Below, in pieces: positions 8,000 to 14,517 of a DNA stretch of 21,764 nt. A model generated the notes under the pieces. That model saw only the letters and a list, made by a program, of their open reading frames with translations. It made no database searches and was not told the origin of the DNA. Every line of letters begins with the position of its first letter. The first letter of the stretch is position 1. The position numbers and the translations under genes are program-made. Origin of the DNA: a virus; IMG/VR virus record IMGVR_UViG_3300047564_000073, positions 1 through 21,764 of that record; one strand, given 5' to 3'.

Positions 8000-8418
8000 C
8001 AGCGCAAACAAATGTTGTTAATTACGGCAAAGCGATTCAATATCAATTGAACAGCATTGTTACGCCTATACCCGTATATGCCGCGTTTAACCGCAATTTT
8101 GCGACACAGCCTAAGTTTATTACATGGATGCTCAGAAACGTGCACCAAGACGTTTATACAGGCTCGTATCAGTCAGTTAAGGGCATCGACCGCCCCGTGT
8201 TTCAGATAAGTATCTTTACGCAAGTGATTGAAGATGGTTTTACAATTTCAAATCAGGTACTACAATCGCTACACGGCTATAGTGGTATGTTAGGAAATCC
8301 GGCTGACGGGGGTTTTTATATTTCCAAAGCGGATTGCCAGTGGCTGTATAACAGTTACGACAATGAGAATAAATTGGCTGAAATCTTTATTGATTGCACC
8401 ATAGATATTCCAACATAA
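7996..8418 (+). CDS. Putative tail terminator/completion protein
   Basis: Likely the protein that caps the tail tube and joins it to the neck. I recognise it mainly by position (between head closure and tail tube) and by layout: 140 residues, an N-terminal helix (NYGKAIQYQLNSI), then PIPVYAAFNRN, a central strand PVFQISIFTQVIEDGF and a C-terminal strand ending TIDIPT. This layout is as in DUF3168/gp17-type completion proteins. No catalytic residue pattern is expected or seen. The start overlaps the head-closure stop (ATGA), which suggests coupled translation. It is followed by a 36-base leader containing a T-run and the tail tube ribosome binding site. Confidence 0.6.
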   Translation: MTAQTNVVNYGKAIQYQLNSIVTPIPVYAAFNRNFATQPKFITWMLRNVHQDVYTGSYQSVKGIDRPVFQISIFTQVIEDGFTISNQVLQSLHGYSGMLGNPADGGFYISKADCQWLYNSYDNENKLAEIFIDCTIDIPT

Positions 8419-8434
8419 GACACGATTTTTTCAA

Positions 8435-8454
8435 CTCTTTAAAGGAAACTCAAA
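8435..8454 (+). promoter_or_regulatory. Tail tube gene leader with strong ribosome binding site
   Basis: The leader contains AAAGGAA (8441-8447), eight bases before ATG 8455. It resembles the leader of the second capsid gene (5938-5959): both have TCTTTAA, GGAA and TCAAAATG in the same order. This is consistent with high expression of a structural protein. Confidence 0.5.
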
Positions 8455-8949
8455 ATGGCTTTACCAACAAAAATTTTGCCCGGCTTTAGTGCAACGCTAT
8501 ACGCACAGCCAACCTCAACACCAACGCCTCTAACAACTGCGGCATTGTCCACTTACGCTACCGTTTCTGCCTTGGCAGTTTCTGGTAACTTAGTGCCCGT
8601 TGAGGCTATTCCTGCATTTGGCCAAGATGATGCTGTTGCGTCATTCGGCATTGCGGGTTCACGCCAATCGGACAAAATTCCTGTGCAATCCGCGCCGACA
8701 AGTATGAGCATTACAGCCGCTTGGAATCCTAGCGACACAGTTTTGTTATTGCTTCGTGGTGATGCTTATAACGGCACGATTGACCGCACGTTTATTATCT
8801 CTGCTACCGATGGTACAGGTATCGTAAATTACGCGTTTAATGGTCGCGTTAGCCAATGGACTATTGACTCCGCGCCCGGAGCCGAGGCTAAGGTTAATTT
8901 TACGATTCATCCTCGTGGTAATCAATACGGCTGGTCTGCCAGTGCTTAA
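8455..8949 (+). CDS. Major tail protein (tail tube subunit)
   Basis: Predicted to polymerise into the hollow tail tube. At 164 residues it lies in the normal range for siphovirus tube proteins. It begins MALPTKILPGFSATLYAQ and is Ala/Thr/Ser-rich and beta-strand-like throughout. It has a FIISATDGTGIVNYAFNGRV segment (shown as in residues about 109-128) before a final beta-hairpin ending HPRGNQYGWSASA, which fits the single-domain tube fold. Position supports the call: it follows the terminator and precedes the chaperone/tape-measure block. The strong dedicated leader also fits a very abundant protein. No extra C-terminal Ig-like domain is present. The assignment is by pattern and context rather than by a diagnostic motif. 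Confidence 0.78.
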   Translation: MALPTKILPGFSATLYAQPTSTPTPLTTAALSTYATVSALAVSGNLVPVEAIPAFGQDDAVASFGIAGSRQSDKIPVQSAPTSMSITAAWNPSDTVLLLLRGDAYNGTIDRTFIISATDGTGIVNYAFNGRVSQWTIDSAPGAEAKVNFTIHPRGNQYGWSASA

Positions 8950-8951
8950 TT

Positions 8952-9149
8952 ATGACCACTGATGACGCAGTAACATTGCTGACCAGTACCTACTTGCCCT
9001 TAGACCTTGTGGTCAGGGGCATGGAGTTAGACCCTAAAGAAGTGGCTGATGCTTTGGCAAACGCTACGGCGGGGTCGGAACAACAAACTGCATTACAGTT
9101 TTTGGCATCATACTTCCCGTATGCACCAACCAAAAAAATAAAAGAATAA
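8952..9149 (+). CDS. Small protein of unknown function
   Basis: I do not recognise this 65-residue acidic protein. It is Ala/Thr/Leu-rich, probably helical (SEQQTALQFLASYF), and ends in a short basic tail KKIKE. It starts two bases after the tail tube stop. It lies in the same reading frame as the next gene, separated only by TAA-AAC, so the two could be halves of one ancestral gene or a stop-codon readthrough pair, but each has its own ATG. The neighbourhood (tail tube upstream, gp10-like and chaperones downstream) suggests a tail assembly role. This is inference only. Confidence 0.6.
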   Translation: MTTDDAVTLLTSTYLPLDLVVRGMELDPKEVADALANATAGSEQQTALQFLASYFPYAPTKKIKE

Positions 9150-9152
9150 AAC

Positions 9153-9377
9153 ATGACTACGACAATAAAAGACAGTAACGATTTATTAGGTTTCCTAGTA
9201 AGCCAAGCCGAATCTCGCAAAGATTGGTTTGGCTTTTCTCAGCAACGCATGACAGCGGTAACGCTTGCGCATCAAATTGCACAGCATCATGCTGACAAGA
9301 TGACACCCGATGAAGTCGTAGATTACGCACTGCAAGTCAATCACCTTATATTTCATAAAATTATTAAGGCGGGATAA
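9153..9377 (+). CDS. Small protein of unknown function
   Basis: Not recognised. The 74-residue protein looks wholly helical, with a polar first half (SQAESRKDWFGFSQQR) and a His-rich middle (AHQIAQHHADK). It ends in a VDYALQVNHLIFHKIIKAG helix. There is no signal peptide or metal-site pattern beyond the clustered histidines. It shares the reading frame of both neighbours: TAA-AAC-ATG before it and TAA-ACC-ATG after it. The upstream ribosome binding site is weak, so translation may depend on coupling. Its place between the tail tube and gp10-like genes suggests a tail-module accessory role, but nothing shows its function. Confidence 0.6.
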   Translation: MTTTIKDSNDLLGFLVSQAESRKDWFGFSQQRMTAVTLAHQIAQHHADKMTPDEVVDYALQVNHLIFHKIIKAG

Positions 9378-9380
9378 ACC

Positions 9381-9947
9381 ATGCGAGCATCTTTCAACAT
9401 CGTTGGATTGAAGGATGTGCTTGCCGCGTTTGATGATTTGGCAGACCAAATTGGCGATAAAAAAGCCACTAGTAAAATTCTTGTCCCATCGGTACGCGAA
9501 GCAATGCAACCTGTACTAAATGAGGCTCGCGCACGTGTGCCCGTAAATACAGGTGGTCTTAAGTTATCCCTGCAAATTGAGGCGCGACGCCCTACAAGAC
9601 GTGATAAGCGGTCTAAATATATAACCGAAACTGATACTGTCATTGCGTCAGTTACCACGGCATCGGGTAAAAAACTAGCCAAAATGAGTGAGGGTAAGGG
9701 TTTGCTAAAAGCCAAAAAGCGTCTTGCCGCAATGGAAGGTGATGCACACGTAGGCGCGTATCGTGCAAATAAATTTCAAGGCATTAAAAGCGATGCTCGG
9801 GCAATAGCGCAAGAGTTTGGTTCTGCACACAATGCCGCACATCCTTTTTTACGAACTGCAATGGAAGGCCAAGCCCCACAAACCGCCAAAAGGCTTGGTG
9901 AAATTATCGGTAGGCGGATAACACAATACAAGGCAAAACAGAAATGA
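9381..9947 (+). CDS. HK97 gp10-like tail component
   Basis: Member of the HK97-gp10-like family of tail/neck proteins. Diagnostic segments are the N-terminal LKDVLAAFDDLADQI helix, ARVPVNTGGLKLSL (residues about 51-64) and EFGSAHNAAHPFLRTAME (about 145-162). These are the NTG(G/A)L and HPFLRPA-type blocks of the family. At 188 residues it is longer than the common 110-150, owing to a basic middle stretch around residues 95-140. In HK97 the homologue is encoded before the tail tube gene; here it lies three genes after it, next to the chaperone genes. Its stop overlaps the next start (ATGA), so it is likely co-translated with tail chaperone G. Confidence 0.8.
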   Translation: MRASFNIVGLKDVLAAFDDLADQIGDKKATSKILVPSVREAMQPVLNEARARVPVNTGGLKLSLQIEARRPTRRDKRSKYITETDTVIASVTTASGKKLAKMSEGKGLLKAKKRLAAMEGDAHVGAYRANKFQGIKSDARAIAQEFGSAHNAAHPFLRTAMEGQAPQTAKRLGEIIGRRITQYKAKQK

Positions 9948-10426
9948 CAAAATTTTCCAGTGCGTTTGGCGACAAATATCAAGCCAACAGAAAGAACCTT
10001 TTAATTCGTACGTTTGAATTAGGTGGTCATACATTTAAAGTTCGTATTCCATTGGTTGCAGAATCAGAGGCAATATACAAAAAAGTATCCGACCCTGATG
10101 ACAAAACCATAGAGAGAATTTACGTACAAATTACCGCGCCTTTAAGACAGTTTGAGGCAACTCAGGCTGAGAATTTTCAATTCACCGATAACGACATCTT
10201 GGTTGAGGGTCGCTCAATGCGAGAGGCGGCTAAAAACAAGGCTATTACAGAGGCTCGTATTACCGAGTTTTTTAAACTGCTTGTTCCTGAACTAGAGGGC
10301 GCAAGCCTTGACGATTTAACCTATGACGATATTGAGCAAGAGTTTCCTATATCTGTGCAGATGCAAATAGTGGAAAAAATTGGTGAAGTGATTAGCCCAA
10401 GTTATAGGGAAGCGCGGGGAAACTAA
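9944..10426 (+). CDS. Tail assembly chaperone, G-like
   Basis: Lambda G-type chaperone that coats the tape measure protein while the tube polymerises; it is not part of the virion. Identification rests on position just before the tape measure gene, size (160 residues; lambda gpG is 140), an acidic helical C-terminal half, and above all the slippery heptamer G GGA AAC at 10417-10423 read immediately before its TAA stop. Most ribosomes should terminate here and yield this product. A fraction should slip by -1 and yield the longer G-T fusion. The sequence starts MTKFSSAFGDKYQ and has a GGHTFKVRIPLVAESEAIY strand-helix segment. Its start overlaps the gp10-like stop. Confidence 0.78.
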   Translation: MTKFSSAFGDKYQANRKNLLIRTFELGGHTFKVRIPLVAESEAIYKKVSDPDDKTIERIYVQITAPLRQFEATQAENFQFTDNDILVEGRSMREAAKNKAITEARITEFFKLLVPELEGASLDDLTYDDIEQEFPISVQMQIVEKIGEVISPSYREARGN

Positions 10427-10474
10427 TACGCTCGTTAAAAAGCCAGTGTCAAGCGGCAATGATTTTTAACGGGC
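10417..10474 (+). promoter_or_regulatory. Programmed -1 ribosomal frameshift site (slippery heptamer and stem)
   Basis: Slippery heptamer GGGAAAC (10417-10423), phased X XXY YYZ in the G frame and followed at once by the G stop TAA. Six bases further on, GCTCGTTAAAAA (10430-10441) pairs with TTTTTAACGGGC (10463-10474). This 12-bp stem has one wobble pair and encloses a 21-base loop that can itself form a GCC/GGC stem. Lambda uses GGGAAAG at the same place. The phase, spacing and downstream structure all fit -1 frameshifting. Confidence 0.85.
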
Positions 10475-10788
10475 ATACCTTAGAGACAATACAAGACATT
10501 GATGACGTAACCATGGCGCACATACAGACGATGTATGCCGATGGCTTGGTTGGAAATTATGGCGTGCTGACGCAAATAGCGACCCTGACAAACGGGGTGT
10601 TTAACTATATGCGACCTGCAAATTCACCGCCTTATAAACTAGCCAACGTGCTTGGGAGTGCGTATGATTACATTTATCCACCGTTGCCTGAAAGCAGTAA
10701 ACAAGCGGCTGTTAACGATAGCCTTTTAATGTTTATGACGCAGGCGCAGGGGTTTGATAAAAAATTGTTTGAGGTAAAACATGGCTAA
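10423..10788 (+). CDS. T portion of the frameshifted tail chaperone G-T
   Basis: This is the downstream half of the G-T fusion, read in the -1 frame from 10423. The full product would start at 9944 and reach the stop at 10786-10788, giving about 281 residues, close to lambda gpGT (279). The -1 frame is open from just after a TAG at 10405-10407, so the slip must happen between there and the G stop, exactly where the heptamer lies. An ATG at 10459 exists but has no good ribosome binding site and lies inside the loop of the frameshift stem, so independent initiation is unlikely. The T domain would bind the tail tube protein and bring it to the chaperone-coated tape measure. The last eight bases overlap the tape measure start. 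Confidence 0.82.
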   Translation, partial: LIRSLKSQCQAAMIFNGHTLETIQDIDDVTMAHIQTMYADGLVGNYGVLTQIATLTNGVFNYMRPANSPPYKLANVLGSAYDYIYPPLPESSKQAAVNDSLLMFMTQAQGFDKKLFEVKHG

Positions 10789-12832
10789 TATGATTGCCCG
10801 CCTTGGCGTTGTTCTAGGCTTAGATTCTGCGGAGTTTAGCCGTGGGTTAGATTCGGCTGGCAAAAAACTTGAACAGTTTAGCCAAGCCGCAGAAAAGTAT
10901 GGAAAAATTGCCGCAGTTGGTATGGTTGCGGCAGGAATTGCGGCAGTTAGATACGCTGATGAACTGTTTGATGTTGCCGAAGCCAATGAAGTGGCTATTG
11001 GTACAGTTTTAAAGTTATCAAATGCTTTGCAAGATTCAGGCGGCAAAGCCGACAACGCGGGCAAGATGCTATCAGCGTTTGCAAAGTTTATTGATGAAGC
11101 CGCAGGGGGTTCAGAGAAGGCGCAAAAAACTGCTAAAGAATTAGGCATTAGTTTACAGGACTTGGGGAAACTTTCCCAAGAAGAATTGCTAAACAAATTG
11201 GTTGCCAACTTAGCCAAAGTTGAAGACCCAATCACGCGAAACGCCAAGGCAATGGAAATATTTTCCAAAGCCGCCAAGGGTGTTGATATGGTTGGTTTTG
11301 CCGACAAGATAGCGCAAGCCAATCCATTGATTGAAGAACAAGAAAAAGCAATCAAAGCCGCGGCAGATGTAATGGAATTTTTTGAGAAAACTTCCCGCGA
11401 TGTCATGTTGGTATTGGCTACAGAATTAGGACCAATCCTAAAGTCAACAGTTGATTACATGAAAACAATGAGTGACTATGGCGTGTCACTTAGCGGTATT
11501 TTTAAAACTGTATTTCAAACGGTTGCGGTTTTAGGTTCTGAAGTTGGTTATTTCTTTAAAGCAATTTTTGATGAAATTGGACACACATACAACAACGCGG
11601 TTATCTTAGTAACCAAAGGCGTTGATGCCGCAATTGAAGCAAACAAAAAATACAACAATTCTGTTTTAGCGCAAAGAATCCAATTAGATTTATACCAAGC
11701 GCAAGTAATGGGAGTTCCCCAATACGGAAATGCAATTGATGCGTTAGCGTTAAGTGGTGGGTCAAAATCTAAAGCGTCAAGTGGCGGCGGTAGAAAAGTA
11801 ACTGATGCCGATGAAAAAGAAAGACAGAAAAAAGCGGAAGAAGCAAAAAAAGAAGCAAAGCGTTTAGAAGAAGCCGCAGAAAAAGCAAGATTGCGGGCAT
11901 TGGAAAAATACTTTAATGAACTGCAACGCTTAGACAAGATTTTGTTAGACATTGCTAACAAAGAAAATAGTGCATTTACAGATTCACTTAGACGAATTGA
12001 AAATGAAGAAGCGGCATTAAAAAGTAAAAACGGTTTGTTTCAACTTGAACAGCAAATTAAAGATATGCGTTCTGAAGAAATACAGTTGAATAGAGAACTG
12101 TATATGCTTGACCAACAAAGACTGCAAAACATTAGAGAAATAAACCGCAACAATGATTTAGAAGCCGAAGCCAAACATTATTTGATTCAACTACAAAACG
12201 AACTAACAGAATCAAGTAATAAATATGTTGAAGCGCAATACAACGCGGCATTAGCGCAACGCAAAGGCACATTTGAGGAAGGCTTTACCAAGTCGATGAA
12301 GGCATTTTTGCGTGACCTACCTACGGAATTGGAAATTGGCGCAAAAACTTTTGAATCAGTCATGGGCAATATGGAATCTGCCATTGACAGATTTGTTAAA
12401 ACAGGCAAGATTGGTTTTAAAGATTTAGCCAAAAGCATTATCCAAGACATGATAGCGATACAAATGAAAGCCGCGGCTTCTAATTTTCTAAGTTCGATGT
12501 TTGGGTCTATGTTTGGTACTCGTGCAAATCCGTATCAACCAGCGGCAATGGCGGGCGTTCCCGGATATGCTGATGGCGGCTCCCCTTCGGTGGGACAAGC
12601 AAGCATTGTTGGTGAACGTGGACCCGAATTGTTTGTGCCAAGAACGGCTGGAAGCATAATCCCCAATCACGCATTGGCGGGCATGGGTGGCACTACGATG
12701 GTGACAAACAATTACATTAACGCCATAGATACCAAATCGTTTGAGGAACGCTTGTACGGCAGTTCTAACGCGATATGGGCGGCAAATCAGTACGCTAACA
12801 AATCGTTGGCGGTGAACAGGGGTCGGGCATGA
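10781..12832 (+). CDS. Tail tape measure protein
   Basis: Scaffold that sets tail length and is ejected into the host envelope during DNA injection. It has 683 residues. The N-terminus, MANMIARLGVVLGLDSAEF, is typical of the family, and a hydrophobic Ala/Gly-rich segment lies at about residues 43-56. A Glu/Lys/Ala-rich coiled coil spans about 342-385, with further helices to about 485. A lambda H-type C-terminal domain (FEEGFTKSMKAFLRDLPTE, then FKDLAKSIIQDMIAIQMK) covers about 498-575. Next comes the widespread ADGG...VGERGPELFVP motif at about 595-620. By the usual rule of about 0.15 nm per residue the tail would be near 100 nm (inference). The start has GAGG at 10771-10774 and overlaps the G-T gene by eight bases. 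No muramidase or peptidase insert is visible. Confidence 0.95.
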   Translation: MANMIARLGVVLGLDSAEFSRGLDSAGKKLEQFSQAAEKYGKIAAVGMVAAGIAAVRYADELFDVAEANEVAIGTVLKLSNALQDSGGKADNAGKMLSAFAKFIDEAAGGSEKAQKTAKELGISLQDLGKLSQEELLNKLVANLAKVEDPITRNAKAMEIFSKAAKGVDMVGFADKIAQANPLIEEQEKAIKAAADVMEFFEKTSRDVMLVLATELGPILKSTVDYMKTMSDYGVSLSGIFKTVFQTVAVLGSEVGYFFKAIFDEIGHTYNNAVILVTKGVDAAIEANKKYNNSVLAQRIQLDLYQAQVMGVPQYGNAIDALALSGGSKSKASSGGGRKVTDADEKERQKKAEEAKKEAKRLEEAAEKARLRALEKYFNELQRLDKILLDIANKENSAFTDSLRRIENEEAALKSKNGLFQLEQQIKDMRSEEIQLNRELYMLDQQRLQNIREINRNNDLEAEAKHYLIQLQNELTESSNKYVEAQYNAALAQRKGTFEEGFTKSMKAFLRDLPTELEIGAKTFESVMGNMESAIDRFVKTGKIGFKDLAKSIIQDMIAIQMKAAASNFLSSMFGSMFGTRANPYQPAAMAGVPGYADGGSPSVGQASIVGERGPELFVPRTAGSIIPNHALAGMGGTTMVTNNYINAIDTKSFEERLYGSSNAIWAANQYANKSLAVNRGRA

Positions 12833-13425
12833 GTTTCCAAACCATTTTTGATATACAGCAATCCATGACGGTTAACAATCGTCGCATGGTCGGACAACAA
12901 GTCGCACGTAGCGGTTACATCACCGTGGCGCAATATTTAACTGCTGTGCCATGGGTGTTTACGATTCAACCCCATGCATACCTTTATTACCCGCAAGTGC
13001 GCGATGTAATACAAAGCATTGATAACAAAGACAGACAATTGCCAGAACAAATCAGTTTTGCAAGTACAAATTTGCAATGGTTTGTAAAGATGCGCGGAAC
13101 TGCTACGGCGGCAACATTAAACGGCGCACCCGCGGCTAATACGCAAACGCTTGCGTTAACGTCTAACGGCACGTTTAAAGCGGGCGATTTTATTATGGTG
13201 GGCGGTTATGTTTACAAAATAACTGCTGACAGCGCGGGTTCATCCGTAGGGATTCATCGACCATTGATTGGCACGCCATCATCGGGTACAACTGTGTTTT
13301 TGGGAACTGCTTGTACGTTTAACGTCGTGGCAGAAGAATGCCCAACGTACACGTTAAATCCAATGACGGACGGCGCGTTTGTGCAATGGGATTCGCCATT
13401 TGTTTTTAGAGAATACATCGTATGA
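12829..13425 (+). CDS. Putative distal tail protein (tip module)
   Basis: Not firmly recognised. The 198-residue, mostly beta-type protein lies directly after the tape measure gene, where lambda-like phages place gpM or the distal tail (Dit) protein. An N-terminal part of about 95 residues (SFQTIFDIQQSMTVNNRRM; TVAQYLTAVPWVFTIQPHA) is followed by a repeat-like beta domain. That domain carries TQTLALTSNGTFKAGDFIM and GYVYKITADSAGSS, a fold pattern often seen in tail-tip and fibre proteins (a small carbohydrate- or tube-binding domain). It ends with a hydrophobic VQWDSPFVFREYIV segment. The start overlaps the tape measure stop and the stop overlaps the next start, both as ATGA, indicating a tightly coupled tip operon. 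Confidence 0.6.
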   Translation: MSFQTIFDIQQSMTVNNRRMVGQQVARSGYITVAQYLTAVPWVFTIQPHAYLYYPQVRDVIQSIDNKDRQLPEQISFASTNLQWFVKMRGTATAATLNGAPAANTQTLALTSNGTFKAGDFIMVGGYVYKITADSAGSSVGIHRPLIGTPSSGTTVFLGTACTFNVVAEECPTYTLNPMTDGAFVQWDSPFVFREYIV

Positions 13426-14066
13426 CAACAATCAACGCGGTAACGGGCACACAAATAAACCATGCGGAATTTGTAAAACTTACTGTTGGTATTGCGGGAA
13501 CGGTTTACACATTTTGCAACGCCGCCGCACCCATCACGGTTGGTGGTAACACGTTTACAAATCTTGGTGCATTGTTAAACGTAGGCGACGTTCAACGCGA
13601 TATTAAGGCAACGTCTGACGACATGACAATAGCGTTGACTGGCATTGATTCTGCAAACGTAGCATTGATTTTAAGTAGCGACATTAAAGGTTCATTGGTT
13701 GAAGTATGGCGCGGGTTCTTTGATTCAAACAACCAAATTATTACTACGCCTACGACGCAATTTTTTAAACGCTATCAAGGCATTATTAACAGCGTTTCAA
13801 TCACAGAAGATTTCAACACCGAAGCGCGAACACGCATTGCAACTTGTTCCATTTCATGTTCATCAATGCGCCGTATATTGGAAAACCGATTGTCGGGCGT
13901 TAAGACCAATCAAAACAATTGGCAATTTATTTACGCGGGTGACACGTCAATGAATCGTGTAAGCGAAATATCCAATACGTTTTTTGATTTTGGTTCACCA
14001 CCAAAAACACAAACACAAGCAAGCGAAACAACAATTACTGTAGATGAGAATGAATTTAGAGCATAA
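13422..14066 (+). CDS. Putative tail-tip/hub protein (lambda L-like position)
   Basis: A 214-residue protein resembling DUF2163-type or other minor tail proteins in layout. The N-terminal HAEFVKLTVGIAGTVYTFC is followed by a strand-rich TVGGNTFTNLGALLNVGDV. Then come IALTGIDSANVALILSSDI, a GSLVEVWRGFFDSNNQIIT segment, and a C-terminal part with conserved-looking RYQGIINSVSITEDF and CSISCSSMRRILENRLSG. It ends with DTSMNRVSEISNTFFDFG. Four cysteines occur (C32, C145, C149 and one nearby by count of the segment), but I see no clear Fe-S spacing as in lambda gpL, so equivalence to L is positional only. Coupled to the upstream gene by ATGA. The acetyltransferase-like gene starts two bases after its stop. 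Confidence 0.6.
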   Translation: MTTINAVTGTQINHAEFVKLTVGIAGTVYTFCNAAAPITVGGNTFTNLGALLNVGDVQRDIKATSDDMTIALTGIDSANVALILSSDIKGSLVEVWRGFFDSNNQIITTPTTQFFKRYQGIINSVSITEDFNTEARTRIATCSISCSSMRRILENRLSGVKTNQNNWQFIYAGDTSMNRVSEISNTFFDFGSPPKTQTQASETTITVDENEFRA

Positions 14067-14068
14067 AC

Positions 14069-14515
14069 ATGATAAGACCGGCATCAAAATACGACATTCC
14101 AAGATTGCTTGAAATTGTGGAGGCTTATGCTTATGAAAACCCTATTAAAAAACTTGGTGATTCTTGTAACCACTTTCCTCGGTATGTTGAGCAACTTTTG
14201 TTCGAAATTATTAGTGGTCGTGGTTTCATTTTCATTGATTCCAATTTACGCGGTGCAATTGTTGCTTACAAAAGTTCGAACATTTGGTCGCCGAAAGTAA
14301 AAGAATTAAACGAATTGCTTTGGTGGGTAGAACCCGAACATCGCAATGGAACAGTTGGCGGCAGATTATGGAAAGCGTTTGATGAACGCGCACAGGCTAT
14401 GTTAAAAGCGGGTGATGTTGATTTTGTTTGCACATCAATCTCGGCAAATGGTCCTTGGATTGATTACACGCGCAGGGGTTATAAATCCCTTGGCGCAACT
14501 TTTGTTAGGGAATAA
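14069..14515 (+). CDS. GNAT-family acetyltransferase-like protein in the tail module
   Basis: A 148-residue single-domain protein with the GNAT order. It has an N-terminal strand-helix MIRPASKYDIPRLLEIVEAY, a central strand with GRGFIFIDSNLRGAIVAYKS, and ELLWWVEPEHRNGTVGGRLW (residues 83-101). The last segment corresponds to the acetyl-CoA-binding strand and pyrophosphate loop, followed by helix KAFDERAQAMLKAG. The C-terminal DYTRRGYKSLGATFVRE resembles the GNAT end motif (Y-x-x-x-G-F/Y). The loop is a degenerate version of the Q/R-x-x-G-x-G/A signature, so activity is probable but not certain. It sits between tip genes, where lambda carries the K peptidase and I genes, and no NlpC/P60 gene is seen. 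Substrate unknown: a virion protein or a host molecule are both possible. Confidence 0.78.
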   Translation: MIRPASKYDIPRLLEIVEAYAYENPIKKLGDSCNHFPRYVEQLLFEIISGRGFIFIDSNLRGAIVAYKSSNIWSPKVKELNELLWWVEPEHRNGTVGGRLWKAFDERAQAMLKAGDVDFVCTSISANGPWIDYTRRGYKSLGATFVRE

Positions 14516-14517
14516 AA

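Noticed and set aside
10726-11406. A 226-codon open frame on the minus strand opposite the start of the tape measure gene
   Set aside because: It lies opposite the clearly coding tape measure gene, its protein is a low-complexity Ser/Ala/Asn-rich mix, and no minus-strand gene is seen anywhere else in the window. It is an antisense shadow caused by codon bias.
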